DNA of 64,000 nucleotides from Lingula anatina (GCF_001039355.2 NW_019775893.1:62001-126000); one strand, 5' to 3'; positions 11,313-22,399 are shown, numbered from the stretch's first letter. Made by a program: numbers and translations. The notes: generated by a model not told the origin, from the sequence alone.

Positions 11313-13084
11313 CAGCCTATGTCCAAATAAAGTGCATAATGATTCCTTTAGCCCCCACCCCCCTCATCGCGTCCCCAATTTAGTTTGAAAATTTTCAATT
11401 ATTTACCTACCCCACTTAAAATATATTCTGTAAAAGGTGTACTCCATTAGAGGAACCAGATTGCTTCTTTAGATCTTGTTCGTTTTGGACAGATGTTAAG
11501 GAAGAACAACGCGCACGAACAAATCACTGCTGTGTTTCTCTGTAAGAACCGCGCCGTCTGTAGATGCACTGTGTGGTGTGCTGCCGAATCCTATGGAGTT
11601 TGTCGTTTGGGACAAGTTGAAGCCAGAATCCATGGACATGATCCACTGTTACCTGTTGTGAGCTAAACGTTATCTGAAACAGACAAGGAAACAAAACTTA
11701 AAATTGCGCTGGTGCAAACCATTATTTAACCATTCGTTTGCTGGAGATACAGGATCAAATCTTTTACTTGATGTAGTCTGTGTAAACAACATAAAGAACA
11801 CATGTATCTTATATTCAGAGACCAAGTTCTGTGTTTATACGTTTATTTAGTATTGAAAACGTGCATGAACAGTTTCAGACAAAATTCACAATTTCACACC
11901 TTTGTAAATCTAGACATTAAGTAAATTATTTCTCAATAAAAGAACACCATCCAGTGCGTAAATATACTGTCCTTCGTACACCAGGTATGTAGAAGGACAA
12001 AAATCACCTATAGCGCACTCATCCAGAACTCTAATTAATAACAAATCTGTGTCTGGGTTTTCAAAAAGCCTATTATTTCTCCAATATATAGCCTTGTAAG
12101 GATAGGATTGTCTAAAAAAAGTTGGATTGTATTACTATAGGATTATTACTATACTATTACTATAGGATTGTCTAAAAAAAGTATTGCAAACTATGGAAAC
12201 TTTCGATAAACATAACAAATCAAGTAATTATTTTCAACAGCAAGGGAAAAATCATAGACGGCAGCACTCAAAGCAAACACAAATTTTACGTTGGTGGCGA
12301 ACTACTCACTATTTCATCTAGCTACGACTACACTCTACCTAGGAATTCTTTTCACTAGATCTATACATTGAAAAATGAAAATATATATATATATCTGGAC
12401 GTTGTTCACGATGCTGAAAAAACCTAAGTCGTTTAGCACCAGTGGACATAAATTCACACTGGAACAAGCAGATACACTCCTCGGTCCGACAGAATACGCT
12501 ATTACTGCTCTAAAGACAAAATTGAATATGAAAACACTTTCTTACAACCTGCCCCCTGTACAAAGACCTGCATACCATAGTATACCAGGTATTTAAAAAA
12601 CACTACACTCACTTTGGCCTCAGAACATTTGATGAAAAGTTTACCATCATTATGAAATCCCAAGAAAAGAAACTCATTGCATTAGCTCAGTTTGTCTCTT
12701 CTGCTTTTGCTAGGAGGGATCTAGAAGACAGTGCTGCACCCATCGGTAATATTGAGTAGTAGTAATAGTAACTTGGGTTAAACAACTGTCTTTAGTAAGT
12801 AAGTAGTCTTACACATTGTAATTGGCTAAAAGCATACTCATTTTAAATCACATTTATATTGTCATTTTTATCAACCCAGGTGGATGTATACGTTACAGTG
12901 AGTAAACTATGAACTAAACTATGAACTATAATTACATTAAACTTCCATTGTACTAAGATCCTATGCATCATAGACGTTTACAGACATTTAAAATAATAGT
13001 GGCAGTGTAAGAACGTAAGCTTTAAATAACAGAGATACAGTACTGGTAACCATCTCCTGTCACATACTAATGTCGCCAAGTTTC
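11313..13084. other. About 1.8 kb without a recognisable gene
   Basis: Contains a small direct repeat (GGATTGTCTAAAAAAAGT at about 12107 and 12168) with ATTACTATA repeats between. A 73-codon open frame at 12375-12596 (+) has no recognisable domain. Confidence 0.45.
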
Positions 13085-13205
13085 ATCTCAATCCAGAGAC
13101 CTTTAGGGTAAATCTGCCCTCTTGATTCTGTTGATGTCGTATCAACCATGATTGTGACGAACTCCACAAATATCACCTAATTGTGTTAGTGAAGACAGAA
13201 CGTGA
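13085..13205 (+). repeat. Unclassified dispersed repeat, core copy a
   Basis: Carries the core TCAACCATGATTGTGACG ... ATATCACCTAATTGTGTTAG ... GTGAAGACAG. Similar cores occur at 16465-16640, 19130-19225 and 34400-34560. Copies a and c share ACTCCACARATATCACC and form one subfamily. No open frame is conserved among copies. Confidence 0.85.
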
Positions 13206-13357
13206 GACGTGAAGGGGGAGGGGCACCTCCCGCCTGTGATGTACGGCAAACAGCATGTAAGTGCATTCCGATGATTGTAGTGTCTGAAGGAGAGATGGAG
13301 TGGGGAGGGGGAAATATAACGGAGACGGATGTAGGTTGAATAGATGGATGACGTGTA

Positions 13358-13690
13358 TTGAAATATGTAAAGGTAGAGTGGGAAATGGAATTAAAGGAAA
13401 CATTTTCATTAAAAACTGGGTCTAATTTACTGTATCGTGTGACGATAAATTCTAATTTGTCAGCTCATAGTGTTTACAAGCAAACCATTGATATCCAGGA
13501 GTATAAAAGGCTAACATGCACACGTCTCCGCACTTTGTCACATAAACTGGCTATACAAACTCGGCGTTGGAACCGTATCAATAGAGAGGAGACACGGTGT
13601 GTTTGCGAGATGTCAGTGCAAACAGAGAGGCATGTTCTGCTTGAATGACGTATGACTAAACAACTAACAGAGCAGTATGAACTCAACTTT
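13358..13690 (+). pseudogene. LINE ORF2 C-terminal (zf-RVT-like) remnant
   Basis: An open frame of 96 codons (13358-13648) ends in TRLRTLSHKLAIQTRRWNRI followed by CVCEMSVQTERHVLLE. This matches the zinc-binding region after LINE reverse transcriptases: basic helix with LSHxLAIExGR, then CxxC and HxLxxCP. The last cysteine is replaced by a stop, after which RMTKQLTEQYELNFN continues in frame. A related segment is at 43641-44225 (-). The upstream catalytic domain is absent. The region would have helped bind RNA or DNA during target-primed reverse transcription. Confidence 0.72.
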
Positions 13691-13695
13691 AATAG

Positions 13696-13800
13696 CAGGG
13701 GCGGATCCAGGACAGGCCGCGGATGCAAACCCGACCCTTCCCACCCCCACCCGTGGGGTTTGGGGCCCGCTGTAGGGCCCCGAGATATTTTGGTATTTTA
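13696..13800 (+). mobile_element. Single hAT-like MITE end
   Basis: CAGGGGCGGATCCAGGA at 13696 is a typical hAT-like terminus, followed by C-rich sequence with small inverted repeats. No matching CTGGATCCGCCCCTG right end is found, so this is a one-ended remnant. Confidence 0.45.
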
Positions 13801-14055
13801 GAGGTATAATTATTTATCTGCAGCTCCGTGTAATAAGGTCTGTGTATGTACGTTTGTGTGTTTTTTAATTGTGCATTACTTTTTTTTGTTTTTGTTGCCA
13901 CACCTACAACTAATTCTAGGGGAGAGGAAGAAAGACAAACAAAAAATATCAGTTCGTTACAATAGTCGACCTAACTCACGGGGAACAGATATTCTCAGGT
14001 TATCCCCGACAATACCTTGAGCCTAAGAGATTTCTGGAAACTCACCTCAGCATAC

Positions 14056-15829
14056 CTCTGGAGCGGTGTAAGGTGTAGTAGCAGAAGACGTTCTAGTAGA
14101 AGCAAGTAGTAGCAATAGTAGCAGTAGTAGTAGTAGTAGTAGTAGTTATTGTAGCACTGGTACTGGTACTGGTAGTAGTAGCAGCAGCAGAAGTAGTAGC
14201 AGTAGCAGCAACAGTAGCAATAGCAGTAGTAGCAGTAGTACTAGCAGTAGCAATAGTAGCAGTAGCAGTAGCAGTAGCAGTAGTAGTAGTAGTGGAAGCA
14301 GTAGCAGTAGCAGTAGTAGTAGCAGTAGTAGTAGTAGCAGCAGTAGTAGTAGTAGTAGCAGAAGTAGTAGCAGTAGTACTAGCAGCAGTAGCAGTAGTAG
14401 TAGTAGTAGCAGTAGCAGTAGTAGCAGCAGTAGTAGTAGTAGTAGCAGTAGTAGTAGTAGCAGCAGAAGTAGTAGTAGTAGCAGTAGCAGAAGTTGTAGT
14501 AGCAGAAAAGGTTCTAGCAGTAGCAATAGTAGTAGTAGTAGTAGCAGTAGTAGCAGCAGCAGAAGTTGTAGTAGCAGAAAAGGTTCTAGCAGTAGCAATA
14601 GTAGTAGTAGTAGTAGCACCGGTAGTAGCAGCAGCAGAAGTTGTAGTAGCAGAAAAGGTTCTAGCAGTAGCAATAGCAGTAGTAGCAGTAGTAGTAGCAG
14701 TAGCATAAGTGATAATAGCAGTAGTAGTAGCAGTAGCAGTAGCAGTAACAGTAGCAGCAGCAGCAGCAGCAGTAGCAGTAGCAGTAGCAGCAGCAGTAGC
14801 AGTAGTAGCAGCAGTAGTAGTAGTAGAAGAAGTAGTAGTAGTAGTAGTTGTAGCAGTAGCAGTAGCAGTAGTAGTAGCAGTAGTAGCAGCATCAGTAGAA
14901 GTAGCAGTAGCACTAGCAGTAGTAGTAGTAGTAGTAGTAGTAGCAGCAGCAATTGTAGCAGTAGTAGTAGTAGTAGTAGCATAAGTAGTAGCAGTGCTAG
15001 AAATAGTAGTAGTAGTAGAAGTAGAAGCAGTAGCAGAAGCAGTAGACGCATTAGCAGCAGTAGCAGTAGTAGCAGCAAGAGAAGTTGTAGAAGCAGAAAA
15101 GGTTCTAGTAGAAGTAGTAGTAGCAGCAGTAGTAATACTAGTAGTAGTAGTAGTAGAAGTAGCAGTAACAGCAGTAGCAGTAGCAGCAGTAGCAGTAGTA
15201 GTAGTAGCAGTAGTAGTAACAGTAGCAGTAGTAATACTAGTAGTAGTAGTAGTAATAACAGTAGCAGTAGCAGTAGTAGTAGTAGTAGTGTCAGTAGCAG
15301 TAGTAGCAGTAATAGTAGAGGCAGTAGTAGTAGCAATAGCAGTACTAGCAGCAGTAGCAGTAGTAGTAGTAATAACAGTAGCAGTAGCAGTAGTACTGCT
15401 ACTGCTACTGCTGCTACTACTGCTACTATTACAACTGCTACTGCTACTACTACTTCAACTGCTACTGCTGCTATTACTATTACTGCTACTACTGCTACTA
15501 CTACTTCAACTGCTACTGCTACTATTACTACTACTACTACTACTGCTACTGCTATTACTACCGGTACTACTACTGCTATTACTACCGGTACTACTACTGC
15601 TACTACTACTGGTACTACTACTGCTATTACTACTGGTACTACTACTGCTACTACTACTGGTACTACTACTGTTATTACTACTGGTACTACTACTGGTACT
15701 ACTTTTACTGTTACTGCTATTACCTTTACTGCTACTGCAACTGCTGCTACTACTACTACTGCTATTGCTGCTACTGCTAACACTGCTTCTGCTACTGGTA
15801 CTGCTTCTACAACTTGTACCGCTCCAGAG
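14056..15829. mobile_element. Foldback-like element with trinucleotide-repeat arms
   Basis: From about 14080 to 15393 the plus strand is made almost wholly of AGT/AGC triplets. At about 15393 it switches abruptly to ACT/GCT triplets, which run to about 15790, so the right part is the inverted complement of the left. The outer ends are also inverted: CTCTGGAGCGGT (14056-14067) pairs with ACCGCTCCAGAG (15818-15829), and adjacent words with TGTAGWAGCAG also correspond. The left arm holds a higher-order unit containing AAGTTGTAGTAGCAGAAAAG, starting at 14491, 14563 and 14638, with a variant at 15082. Foldback elements are known for long inverted termini built of short tandem repeats. Long open frames here code only for runs of Leu, Val and Ala and are artefacts of triplet periodicity. 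Confidence 0.7.
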
Positions 15830-15941
15830 AACTCACGTTCGCTTTTATTCTGAACAAGTTCTAGCATGGACTGGGGCTCTGTGTTCAGGGGGGGGGGGGG
15901 GCACCACTGGTACCAGGAAGATGGGGCTACCCCTCATAATC

Positions 15942-16131
15942 CTAGGTCCCAACCGAACGTATGGGATGCTACGTGTGGTCTACGGCCAAAACAATGTGGA
16001 AAACGTGGGAGTTTGTGCGTGAGGAGCACGTCCATCGACATGGTCAACAGCCGCTACGTGCGATCTAGCTACGTCCTAGCCGGACGCAAGGAACCTAAAA
16101 ACCGTGCGTCCAAAACGTAGTTGGGACCTAG
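15942..16131. mobile_element. 190-bp MITE with CTAGGTCCCAAC ends
   Basis: CTAGGTCCCAAC at 15942-15953 is inverted as GTTGGGACCTAG at 16120-16131. The interior is GC-richer than its surroundings and has further ACGTCC/GGACGC complementary words. Non-autonomous; superfamily unknown. Confidence 0.8.
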
Positions 16132-16464
16132 GGTATACAGCAAATTTTTCCTGAACCAGAAGTTTTTCAACCGACTCATCTGTTGCAAACATGAACCTGA
16201 GTGGTCTCTGTATTCCCCTGACCTCATCCCCCCGATTTTTAAAAACAGTTTTTTTAGCAATGTTGACAGATGTCTTTGACATTTTGATTTACAAATATCA
16301 TAATTGACGCTTTTGTTACTTACCGATCTCACGGACTTATTGCTTATTTAGTGAAGACAAAACAATTCACCAACAAGATAAAAGCATTGTTAAAGAAGTA
16401 TGAAAATCTGAGCTTATTCTTCACGAAAAAGTTCACTGTATATAAAACATCGTCGGGGGAGGTT
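16132..16464. other. No recognisable gene
   Basis: Short overlapping frames only. Confidence 0.4.
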
Positions 16465-16640
16465 CAGTTACAACAGTAAAGATGCTACAGTATTTGATCT
16501 TTGAGTCTGTCTCAACATGATTGTGACGGTGTCCATGAATTTCATCGTATTGTGCTTGTGAAGACAGCGATAAATGATAGAGGGCGCTGGATTGCTTAGT
16601 TTCCTTATAATTTCCCAGAAGTGTCATAATAAGCAATCTC
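16465..16640 (+). repeat. Unclassified dispersed repeat, part A copy b
   Basis: Shares ATGCTACAGTATTTGA, the core CTCAACATGATTGTGACGG, AATTTCATC, GTGAAGACAGCGAT and GATAGAGGGCGCTG with 34400-34560. With copy d it forms a subfamily distinct from copies a and c. Part B of the same element follows at 17104. Confidence 0.88.
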
Positions 16641-17103
16641 AAATATAACTGGAAACCTTTTGTACTGACTCCACTTTTTTCCATCTAATCCGATTGCAAA
16701 CATCACCAAGACAGAATAAACCTGGACGCACACGGTCAGAAGTCTAGGTCTAAACGTGGACTCTTCGGCTAGCAGCTACCTTTTAGGAGTTAGTACAGAC
16801 AAATTAAAATCGGTAAATTAATGTAGAAAATTGGTAACAGGAGCAAGAGAAAAGAAACAGCAAAATCGCCCAAGAGGTAGAATTTCTGGCCTCCGAATTG
16901 AATAAAAGGGTTAACACTGTGAACGCTAACAACCCACATAAAAATTCTATTCAACATAATCCGAAAGATCGCGTTTTCAGTGGGATAAATGGTTTGATAA
17001 GAAATCCAAATAATACACAGGTATACCTGCTAAAATAAATGGTATATTTTAACTCATAAAAGTTGCCATGTTGCTTCCCTGCATCGTTACCATGGAGCGG
17101 TAT

Positions 17104-17250
17104 AGTAACTGTACTTGAGGCCCCTGCATTAGATTTTTTTCTTTAGAAACTTACATCCGAGACGTTGTCTAGGATCGATCAAGGACAGACCGAAAGAATT
17201 CGAAAGAGCTGAAGCTGGTCAATCGTAACTTTTCGCTTATTTATTATAAC
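17104..17250 (+). repeat. Unclassified dispersed repeat, part B copy b
   Basis: AGTAACTGTACTTGAGGCC through GAGACGTTGTCTAGGATCGA to TCGTAACTTTTCGCTTATTTA is closely matched at 34657-34808. About 460 bp separate parts A and B here but only about 95 bp at 34 kb, so one copy carries an internal insertion or deletion. Confidence 0.85.
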
Positions 17251-17292
17251 AAGTATCGTATTTATATACCGTGGGCCACTGCGCTCAATATG

Positions 17293-18741
17293 TACACTGA
17301 CGATCGTAAGTTAAGCAACTCTTACTTATTTCTTAATTTTCTCAGCAACCAACCTTTTTGAGGCAAAATTTGCAAAGTAGCTAGACATGTCTCTTGTTCT
17401 TACTTTGAATTACTGGACCGTGAGTTGTGAGTGCTATTCTCTGTTGGACAGTGTAGAGTATGCACCAGGGGTGCCATGTGCGAAAAACACAATTTGGGCG
17501 TCAATGCGGAGCTTCCGGTTTGGCTAGTTTTATGGGTACATTTTCTACTATTGTAACAACAAATAGTTAGAAGCAGACTCAAAGAGGAACTAAGATGGCA
17601 AATTATAGGAAGCCATCGGGCAGGGGTACCTATGAGAAAGATTGCAAGGTAACACAGAGTGGCACCAAGTCAAGTGTCCAGGCTGGTAGCAAAATAGCAC
17701 CAAACTCATCATGTTAGGGACATGCCTCGTTTTGGTAGGAAGACCTGAAGTCAGCAGGCAAACAGCCAACAGGCATCTTTTAGAAGCTGGATTTCCATCT
17801 AGAAAACCCCGTGAAAAAACGCCGTTGGCCAACAGACGCAAGCAGATAAGATTGGCCAGATGCCGAGAAAGATGAAATCTCAGGACTTCGCAAAGAGTCC
17901 TGTGGACTGACGAGAGCAGAATCAATTTTGTGTATGCAGATGGTCGGTTTAGAGTCCGAAGAGTTCCAAACCAAGCGTTTCAGGATGATTGTGTTCTCCC
18001 ACGTATTCAGGGTGGCGGAGGATCCGTCATGGTCTGGGGCAGTTTCTCATATGATGAAAAAAAAATCCACAGTACGTCATTTAAGGGAGATTCACTGGTC
18101 AACAATACAGAGACGAAATCCTGCTGGGGTGCATACAACCACACATTCAGACAAATCCAGGAAGAAACATCATTTTGATGCAGGACAATGCGCCCGTCCA
18201 TAAAGCACTGGACGTGCAAGACGCACTGCAACAGCATGATATATCAGTGTGGATTGGCCTGCATATTCACTAGATCTCAATGTAATAGAACATGCTTGGG
18301 ATATGATTGACAGAGCAGTATATGAGAGGCAACCTCCAGTGGGAAACATTAGAGAGCACCTCAGGCAGTGACTGTGAATGGGGTCGGCTCCCAATGCAAG
18401 TCTCTTTTTATTAAAATCTTTTTATTAAAATCAATTCTTAAGATGATTGAACTTTATTTTTTTATGATAAGCTGCTTTAATCAGCATGTACTTTTGCTTT
18501 GTGAGCATACCTTTTCCCACATGCTCTGCCACAATTTGGTAACATTTTGTTAATAAAGTTATTTTGGTCAATACAATAAGCTGTGTTGTGCATTTCGTTA
18601 ACAGAAATATTCAACTTGAATAAGTCCTTTATAAAATATTAAAGAAATATGCATAATCCTACTAACGACTGAAATACTGATCATGCTAGAAGAATCTTTT
18701 GAAAAAATCTAGGTGTTGTTTAATTTTTTAGCAACAGTGTA
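17293..18741 (+). mobile_element. Tc1-like DNA transposon, broken but with both ends
   Basis: The unit is bounded by TA and CACTG on the left (17293-17299) and CAGTG and TA on the right (18735-18741). Inward, AAGTTAAGCAAC (left) corresponds to the complement of GTTGTTTAATTT (right). This fits TA target duplication and terminal inverted repeats of Tc1/mariner elements. A decayed transposase fills the centre. The total of about 1.45 kb is close to the usual Tc1 size. Confidence 0.72.
17600..18372 (+). pseudogene. Tc1-like (DDE, DD34E-type) transposase pseudogene
   Basis: Segments in shifting frames read WPTDASR, then WTDESRINFVYADGR (first catalytic Asp, about 17906), VPNQAFQDDC, GGGGSVMVWGSFSYD, QDNAPVHKALDVQDALQQ (second Asp, about 18183) and AYSLDLNVIEHAWDMIDRA (catalytic Glu, about 18285). 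Order and spacing match Tc1 transposases, which cut and paste their element at TA sites. The N-terminal DNA-binding half is present only as short fragments with stops (MRKIAR, VSRLVAK). At least three frameshifts or stops make the copy inactive. It lies inside the TA-flanked unit 17293-18741. Confidence 0.86.
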
Positions 18742-19129
18742 TATCGGTCCCAGTTTTAATAATGACTCAAACCATATAGACTTTATAACCTCAGATCGTA
18801 TATCCGATTACAAATTATTTTGAAAATAAGTGTTATGACGAACTTAAGCAAACTAAAGCTATAACTACATCAGAATGCAGTGTGTCAGAAGAGCGCGAGA
18901 AGACACATTCCATTCGCAGGAAGGGGGAGCTAGGATAACCTACGCAAAAATGGTCTTATGAAACTTATATCCATCCTTGGCTTGTATTCTAATACTAATG
19001 GTACAAAGTGATTCTGTAAATTTTAGGATGATGAGTCACACGGTTTTCCGTTTATTGTGTTTACAGGACTTACGGTATAAGGTGTGCTGAAAAGTAGGAA
19101 AAAAGGTTCAATTTATGTGCAATTGGCCG
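18742..19129. other. No recognisable gene
   Basis: AT-rich spacer between the Tc1-like unit and the LTR element. Confidence 0.4.
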
Positions 19130-19225
19130 CGGTGTTTTGATTTTGTTGCTGTCTCAACCATGATTGTGACGGACTCCACAGATATCACCCAATTGTGTTA
19201 GTGAAGACTGAACGTAAGACGGGAG
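19130..19225 (+). repeat. Unclassified dispersed repeat, core copy c
   Basis: CTGTCTCAACCATGATTGTG through CCAATTGTGTTAGTGAAGAC matches copy a at 13085-13205. The LTR at 19231 begins within its GGGAGGGGGG tail, so the retroelement seems to have inserted into this repeat. Confidence 0.85.
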
Positions 19226-19230
19226 GGGGG

Positions 19231-19706
19231 TGTTAAATATTTAGTATTATTTACACTTTCGTTAATTGCAGATAATAATTAAAGAGGAATCAAATGAGTA
19301 GAAAAATAGGGAGTTATTGAGTGTAAGTTAAATTTCTTTAACAGTCAAAAAGTGTAGAAACTGTTTTCGTGGTAGGAAAAGAAGGAAATGTCAAAGTCAC
19401 ATAGGCCTATAGTTCGCTCTGATTGGTTAATTTCTCAATAGATTTGCAAGTTTCTGGCACGTGTACAACACATGCAAACTAAGGATGGGTATGGTCCAAG
19501 CTACCTAATAAGGAAATGTTGAATGGTGATTTGCAACATGAGAATGGAAAATTCCTTGTAACCACGCAAAGACAATGGAAGGAAAACAAGTAAATGCATC
19601 ATCAGTAGGGAGGAATAGCGTCTAAATATTTGTGAATTTGTATGAGATAGAGAGTCGGTGAATTAACGTTCGAAAGCTCTAATCCGTCGTTTTTTTCACT
19701 ATAACA
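19231..19706 (+). mobile_element. LTR of retroelement family X, 476 bp
   Basis: Starts TGTTAAATATTT and ends CACTATAACA, the TG...CA ends of LTRs. It aligns over its length with the reverse complement of 26610-27075 and with fragments at 28203-28472, 29810-30104 and 32428-32525. Landmarks are GGGAGTTATTGAGTG, TTGGTTAATTT, AACATGAGAATGGAAAATTC and GAGTCGGTGAAT. Confidence 0.88.
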
Positions 19707-19928
19707 AGTGATGGGGGAAAAATTGATCCCCGCTCTACCGAGGCAGGCGGAACAGCGATACAGTTGTGGTGATGACAGCAGCAAGAGCGTAGACACCCGT
19801 GGGTTCACACCGTTCACACAGTGTTCAAGATTGTCAGAACCCCAGTGTGGAAGTATCTGAGTATGCTGGATATTGAAAATCGCCAAATTCATTGCTGCAA
19901 CGACTAGTAACTAAAAACAAAGCTGAAA

Positions 19929-21230
19929 ATGTCCTCGGATATATCTTTAGCACCAATAAAGTTTACAGGCAACGGAAATGAAGATGTGGAAAGGTGGTTA
20001 AAACAGTTAGAAGATGAAAAAATCATTGCTTCATTTCCTCCGTTGCTGAATCAAACAGCGTTAGACTGGTACAAGTGTATACAAATTGTTAGTTCGTCAA
20101 TTCCGACGGCGATATGAATTGAACGCTGGAGAAACTTGGGCAAAGGCCTCAGAAATTTCCAGAAGAAATCAGCTGCCAGAAGAACCAGTGCAGGATTACA
20201 TAGTGTCGATGCGTCACGACGCCAAACGAGCTCGTTTAGATGAGGGAACGGCCCTGACAGTCGTAATGAATGGGTTACTCCCAGAAATTAGACCATTTGT
20301 ATTGCAGAGGGAGTCCACCGACTTTGACTCGCTAATGCATCACGCTCGGATGGCAGAAAATACAGTCCAGCCGACGAGAAAAAGTCAACAAACTGACATT
20401 TAAATAATCACTGAAAAATAGACGCTTTGCAAATTACCATTAGCGATGCCGTCCATACAAGTAAACAGTTCGTAGTCTACCAGTTACAAAACCCAAGTCA
20501 GACCAAAAATGAAACCAACTTTTTACCCCTGAGAGCAAGCCCATTTGAATCTCCAAGAAAGGTCAATCCCAGCGCCATAAGCTATGAACGCATGCCCTAA
20601 CGCAACATGTATCTGCGATGCCCAGAGCACAAACCAACACCACCTGGACGTCCCAACTATCCTCAACAGCGAAGTCCGATGAGAAAATAGCTAATATGTC
20701 AGGGATGTGGTGAGTACACGCATCTTAGACCTAATTGTTTTGCTCGCAATCTCAACTATTGTTGCTGTAAAAGAGGACACATAGCAAAAGTCTGTCATGC
20801 TGCACGTGTAAGCAAATCGCTTAATAAAAGAAGCAGAAAAAGGTTTTATAACAAGATTGAAACTAGAAAAGTGCCAATTTCTATTATTTCCGATAACCAA
20901 GCTAATAATCTAATATTAATTCAAAGCAACAAATTACATTTCAATGCTTTGGTTGACACAGGTGCCGTCATACCTTGTGTATCAGAATCTCTTTTATCAA
21001 AATTAGGTAAAAAAAGATCGAAATTCATACGAAAAACCGCCATTAAAAGAAGTTTCAGTTGTTGATGGATCTGTGATTAAAGTTCTGGGAAAAGTGGAGT
21101 TACCTCTTTGTTTTGGAGGTGTGATTATAAAACATTAAGTCCACGTATTAAGTCAGTTGCCAAGAGGTTTGATATTAGGCACAGATTTCCTAAGAAAACA
21201 CAATGTAAAAAAAATGATTTATCGTCTGAT
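19929..21230 (+). pseudogene. Ty3/gypsy-like gag-protease remnant (family X)
   Basis: Gag begins at ATG 19929 (MSSDISLAPIKFTGNGNEDV), 222 bp after the LTR. It continues through LLNQTALDWYK, shifts frame near 20090, and resumes with RQFRRRYELNAGETW and DFDSLMHHARMAEN to a stop at 20401. A zinc knuckle follows near 20695 (CQGCGEYTHLRPNCF) with CKRGHIAKVC close by. The aspartic protease is seen at about 20960 (NALVDTGAVIPCVSESLL, catalytic DTG) and ends with GLILGTDFLRKHN near 21175. These parts package RNA and process polyproteins in living elements. Reverse transcriptase and integrase are missing on this strand. The reading breaks near 21290, where an oppositely oriented pol fragment begins. 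Several frameshifts make it inactive. Confidence 0.85.
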
Positions 21231-21315
21231 AGCATGGCATTGCCTGATTATGAATTGCTGTAACCCTTGTATAGTCCACCTGGTTTAGGTTCAGTACGTA
21301 ACTTCAAATCAGAAT

Positions 21316-21990
21316 TTATTCCACCCAGCTGATTCGGTAGGCGTGACAGACATTTAAGCCCTTGAGCTGATAGCAATTTAGCGTGAACCCCAGGAAGTTA
21401 GCTCGATCCAAATGGATCGATCTAAGTATGGGAACCCAGTCTAAGTGTTGCTCACTTCTCCTTTTGTCAGTTTGTTTTGGTAAGTAGAGTTTAGCTTGGG
21501 TCAAATTCTTATCTTGACATCTGTCAGTAACCTTAGCACTTAAACAGACTGTCGTTGCTGACGGTATCCAAAACATTTACTGGGTCATATTCACGTCTCG
21601 ATAGTGCGTCAGCTGCATTTGTTTTTCCAGGCCTGAGAATTATTTCAAAATCTAGGCATTGTTATTTTAATGACCATCTGATAAGCCTGCCAGTTGTATG
21701 TTTAACATTTTGTAAACAAGATATTGCCTTATTATCTGTTTACACATTAAAGTGGTTATTGGACAAATATTGTTCAAATTGTTTTATCCCTTCAATGACT
21801 GCTAAGCATTCTGACTCGTGAATTGTGTAATTCATTTCCGCATTGTTAAAAGATCTCCCTTCATACACAATAACTCTCTCTTGATTGTTGTCATTCTTTT
21901 GACTTAAAATATAACCTATAGCGCAAGTGGGTGCGTCCGTCGTTAATGTAAACCCGCGCGACATGTGGTTAAAGGATAAGCTAAAATTGA
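21316..21990 (-). pseudogene. Ty3/gypsy-like RNase H remnant, opposite orientation
   Basis: On the minus strand, FTLTTDAPTCAIGYILSQ, then VIVYEGRSFNNAEMNYT and HESECLAVIEGIKQFEQYL are hallmarks of the gypsy RNase H domain (TDASxxGxGAVLxQ, YxSRxLxxxExNYxxxExE). A shifted frame carries on with LDFEIILRPG and NAADALSR (about 21600-21660). RNase H degrades the RNA template during reverse transcription. The strand is opposite to the gag-protease piece, so this is a second element or an inverted fragment. The reverse-transcriptase core is missing and frames are broken. Confidence 0.82.
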
Positions 21991-22003
21991 TGGTGAATAC
22001 GTT

Positions 22004-22282
22004 TTACCCACGGACAAATTTTTCGGACAGGGATTGATCAACTTTCCCCATGTTGTTGATCATATTTTCCATACGATCTAATTTTGCATCGATTTCCGTT
22101 TTTTTGATCGTCCGCCATCTCGTTAAATGATCGTCCGCCATCTCGTTTTCAGCCTTTTTCTTTTTACTTTTTGGCTGATGCGGGTTATTGCTGGGTTGGG
22201 TGCGCATACCGCTCGCCTCACCCTGTTTACCAGCTCTTCTACGAGAGAATCTGACGAAAGGTGTTGCGAATACCCGTTCCAT
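22004..22282 (-). pseudogene. Possible gag N-terminal fragment of the minus-strand element
   Basis: A 92-codon frame with a basic stretch (KSKKKKAENEMADD) and a heptad-like segment (KLDRMENMINNMGKVDQSLS) lies just upstream, on the same strand, of the RNase H piece. Length, charge and position suggest the start of a gag protein of the element whose 5' LTR may be the one at 24244-24830. I see no diagnostic motif, so this is an inference from context. Confidence 0.4.
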
Positions 22283-22399
22283 TTTTTTTTCTCAGTGAGA
22301 CCGACGTTTTCTTATAAAAACTCCGCCATTCTTGAAACTCGATTCAATACAGTTAGGCTGACAAGTCCCCGTAATTTGTTAAAGATGTTTCACATAAAT

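Noticed and set aside
13131-13200. Repeat core as a hammerhead or other ribozyme
   Set aside because: No CUGANGA/GAAA core in any of the four copies.
14039-15836. AACTCAC words near both ends of the foldback-like unit as a target duplication
   Set aside because: The left word is 10 bases from the inverted end while the right one abuts it, so the spacing is inconsistent.
14146-15867. A 573-codon minus-strand frame rich in Leu and Val, and 138-, 91- and 342-codon plus-strand frames rich in Ala and Val
   Set aside because: Translations of AGY/RCT triplet repeats; triplet periodicity keeps any frame open. No domain, start context or conservation.
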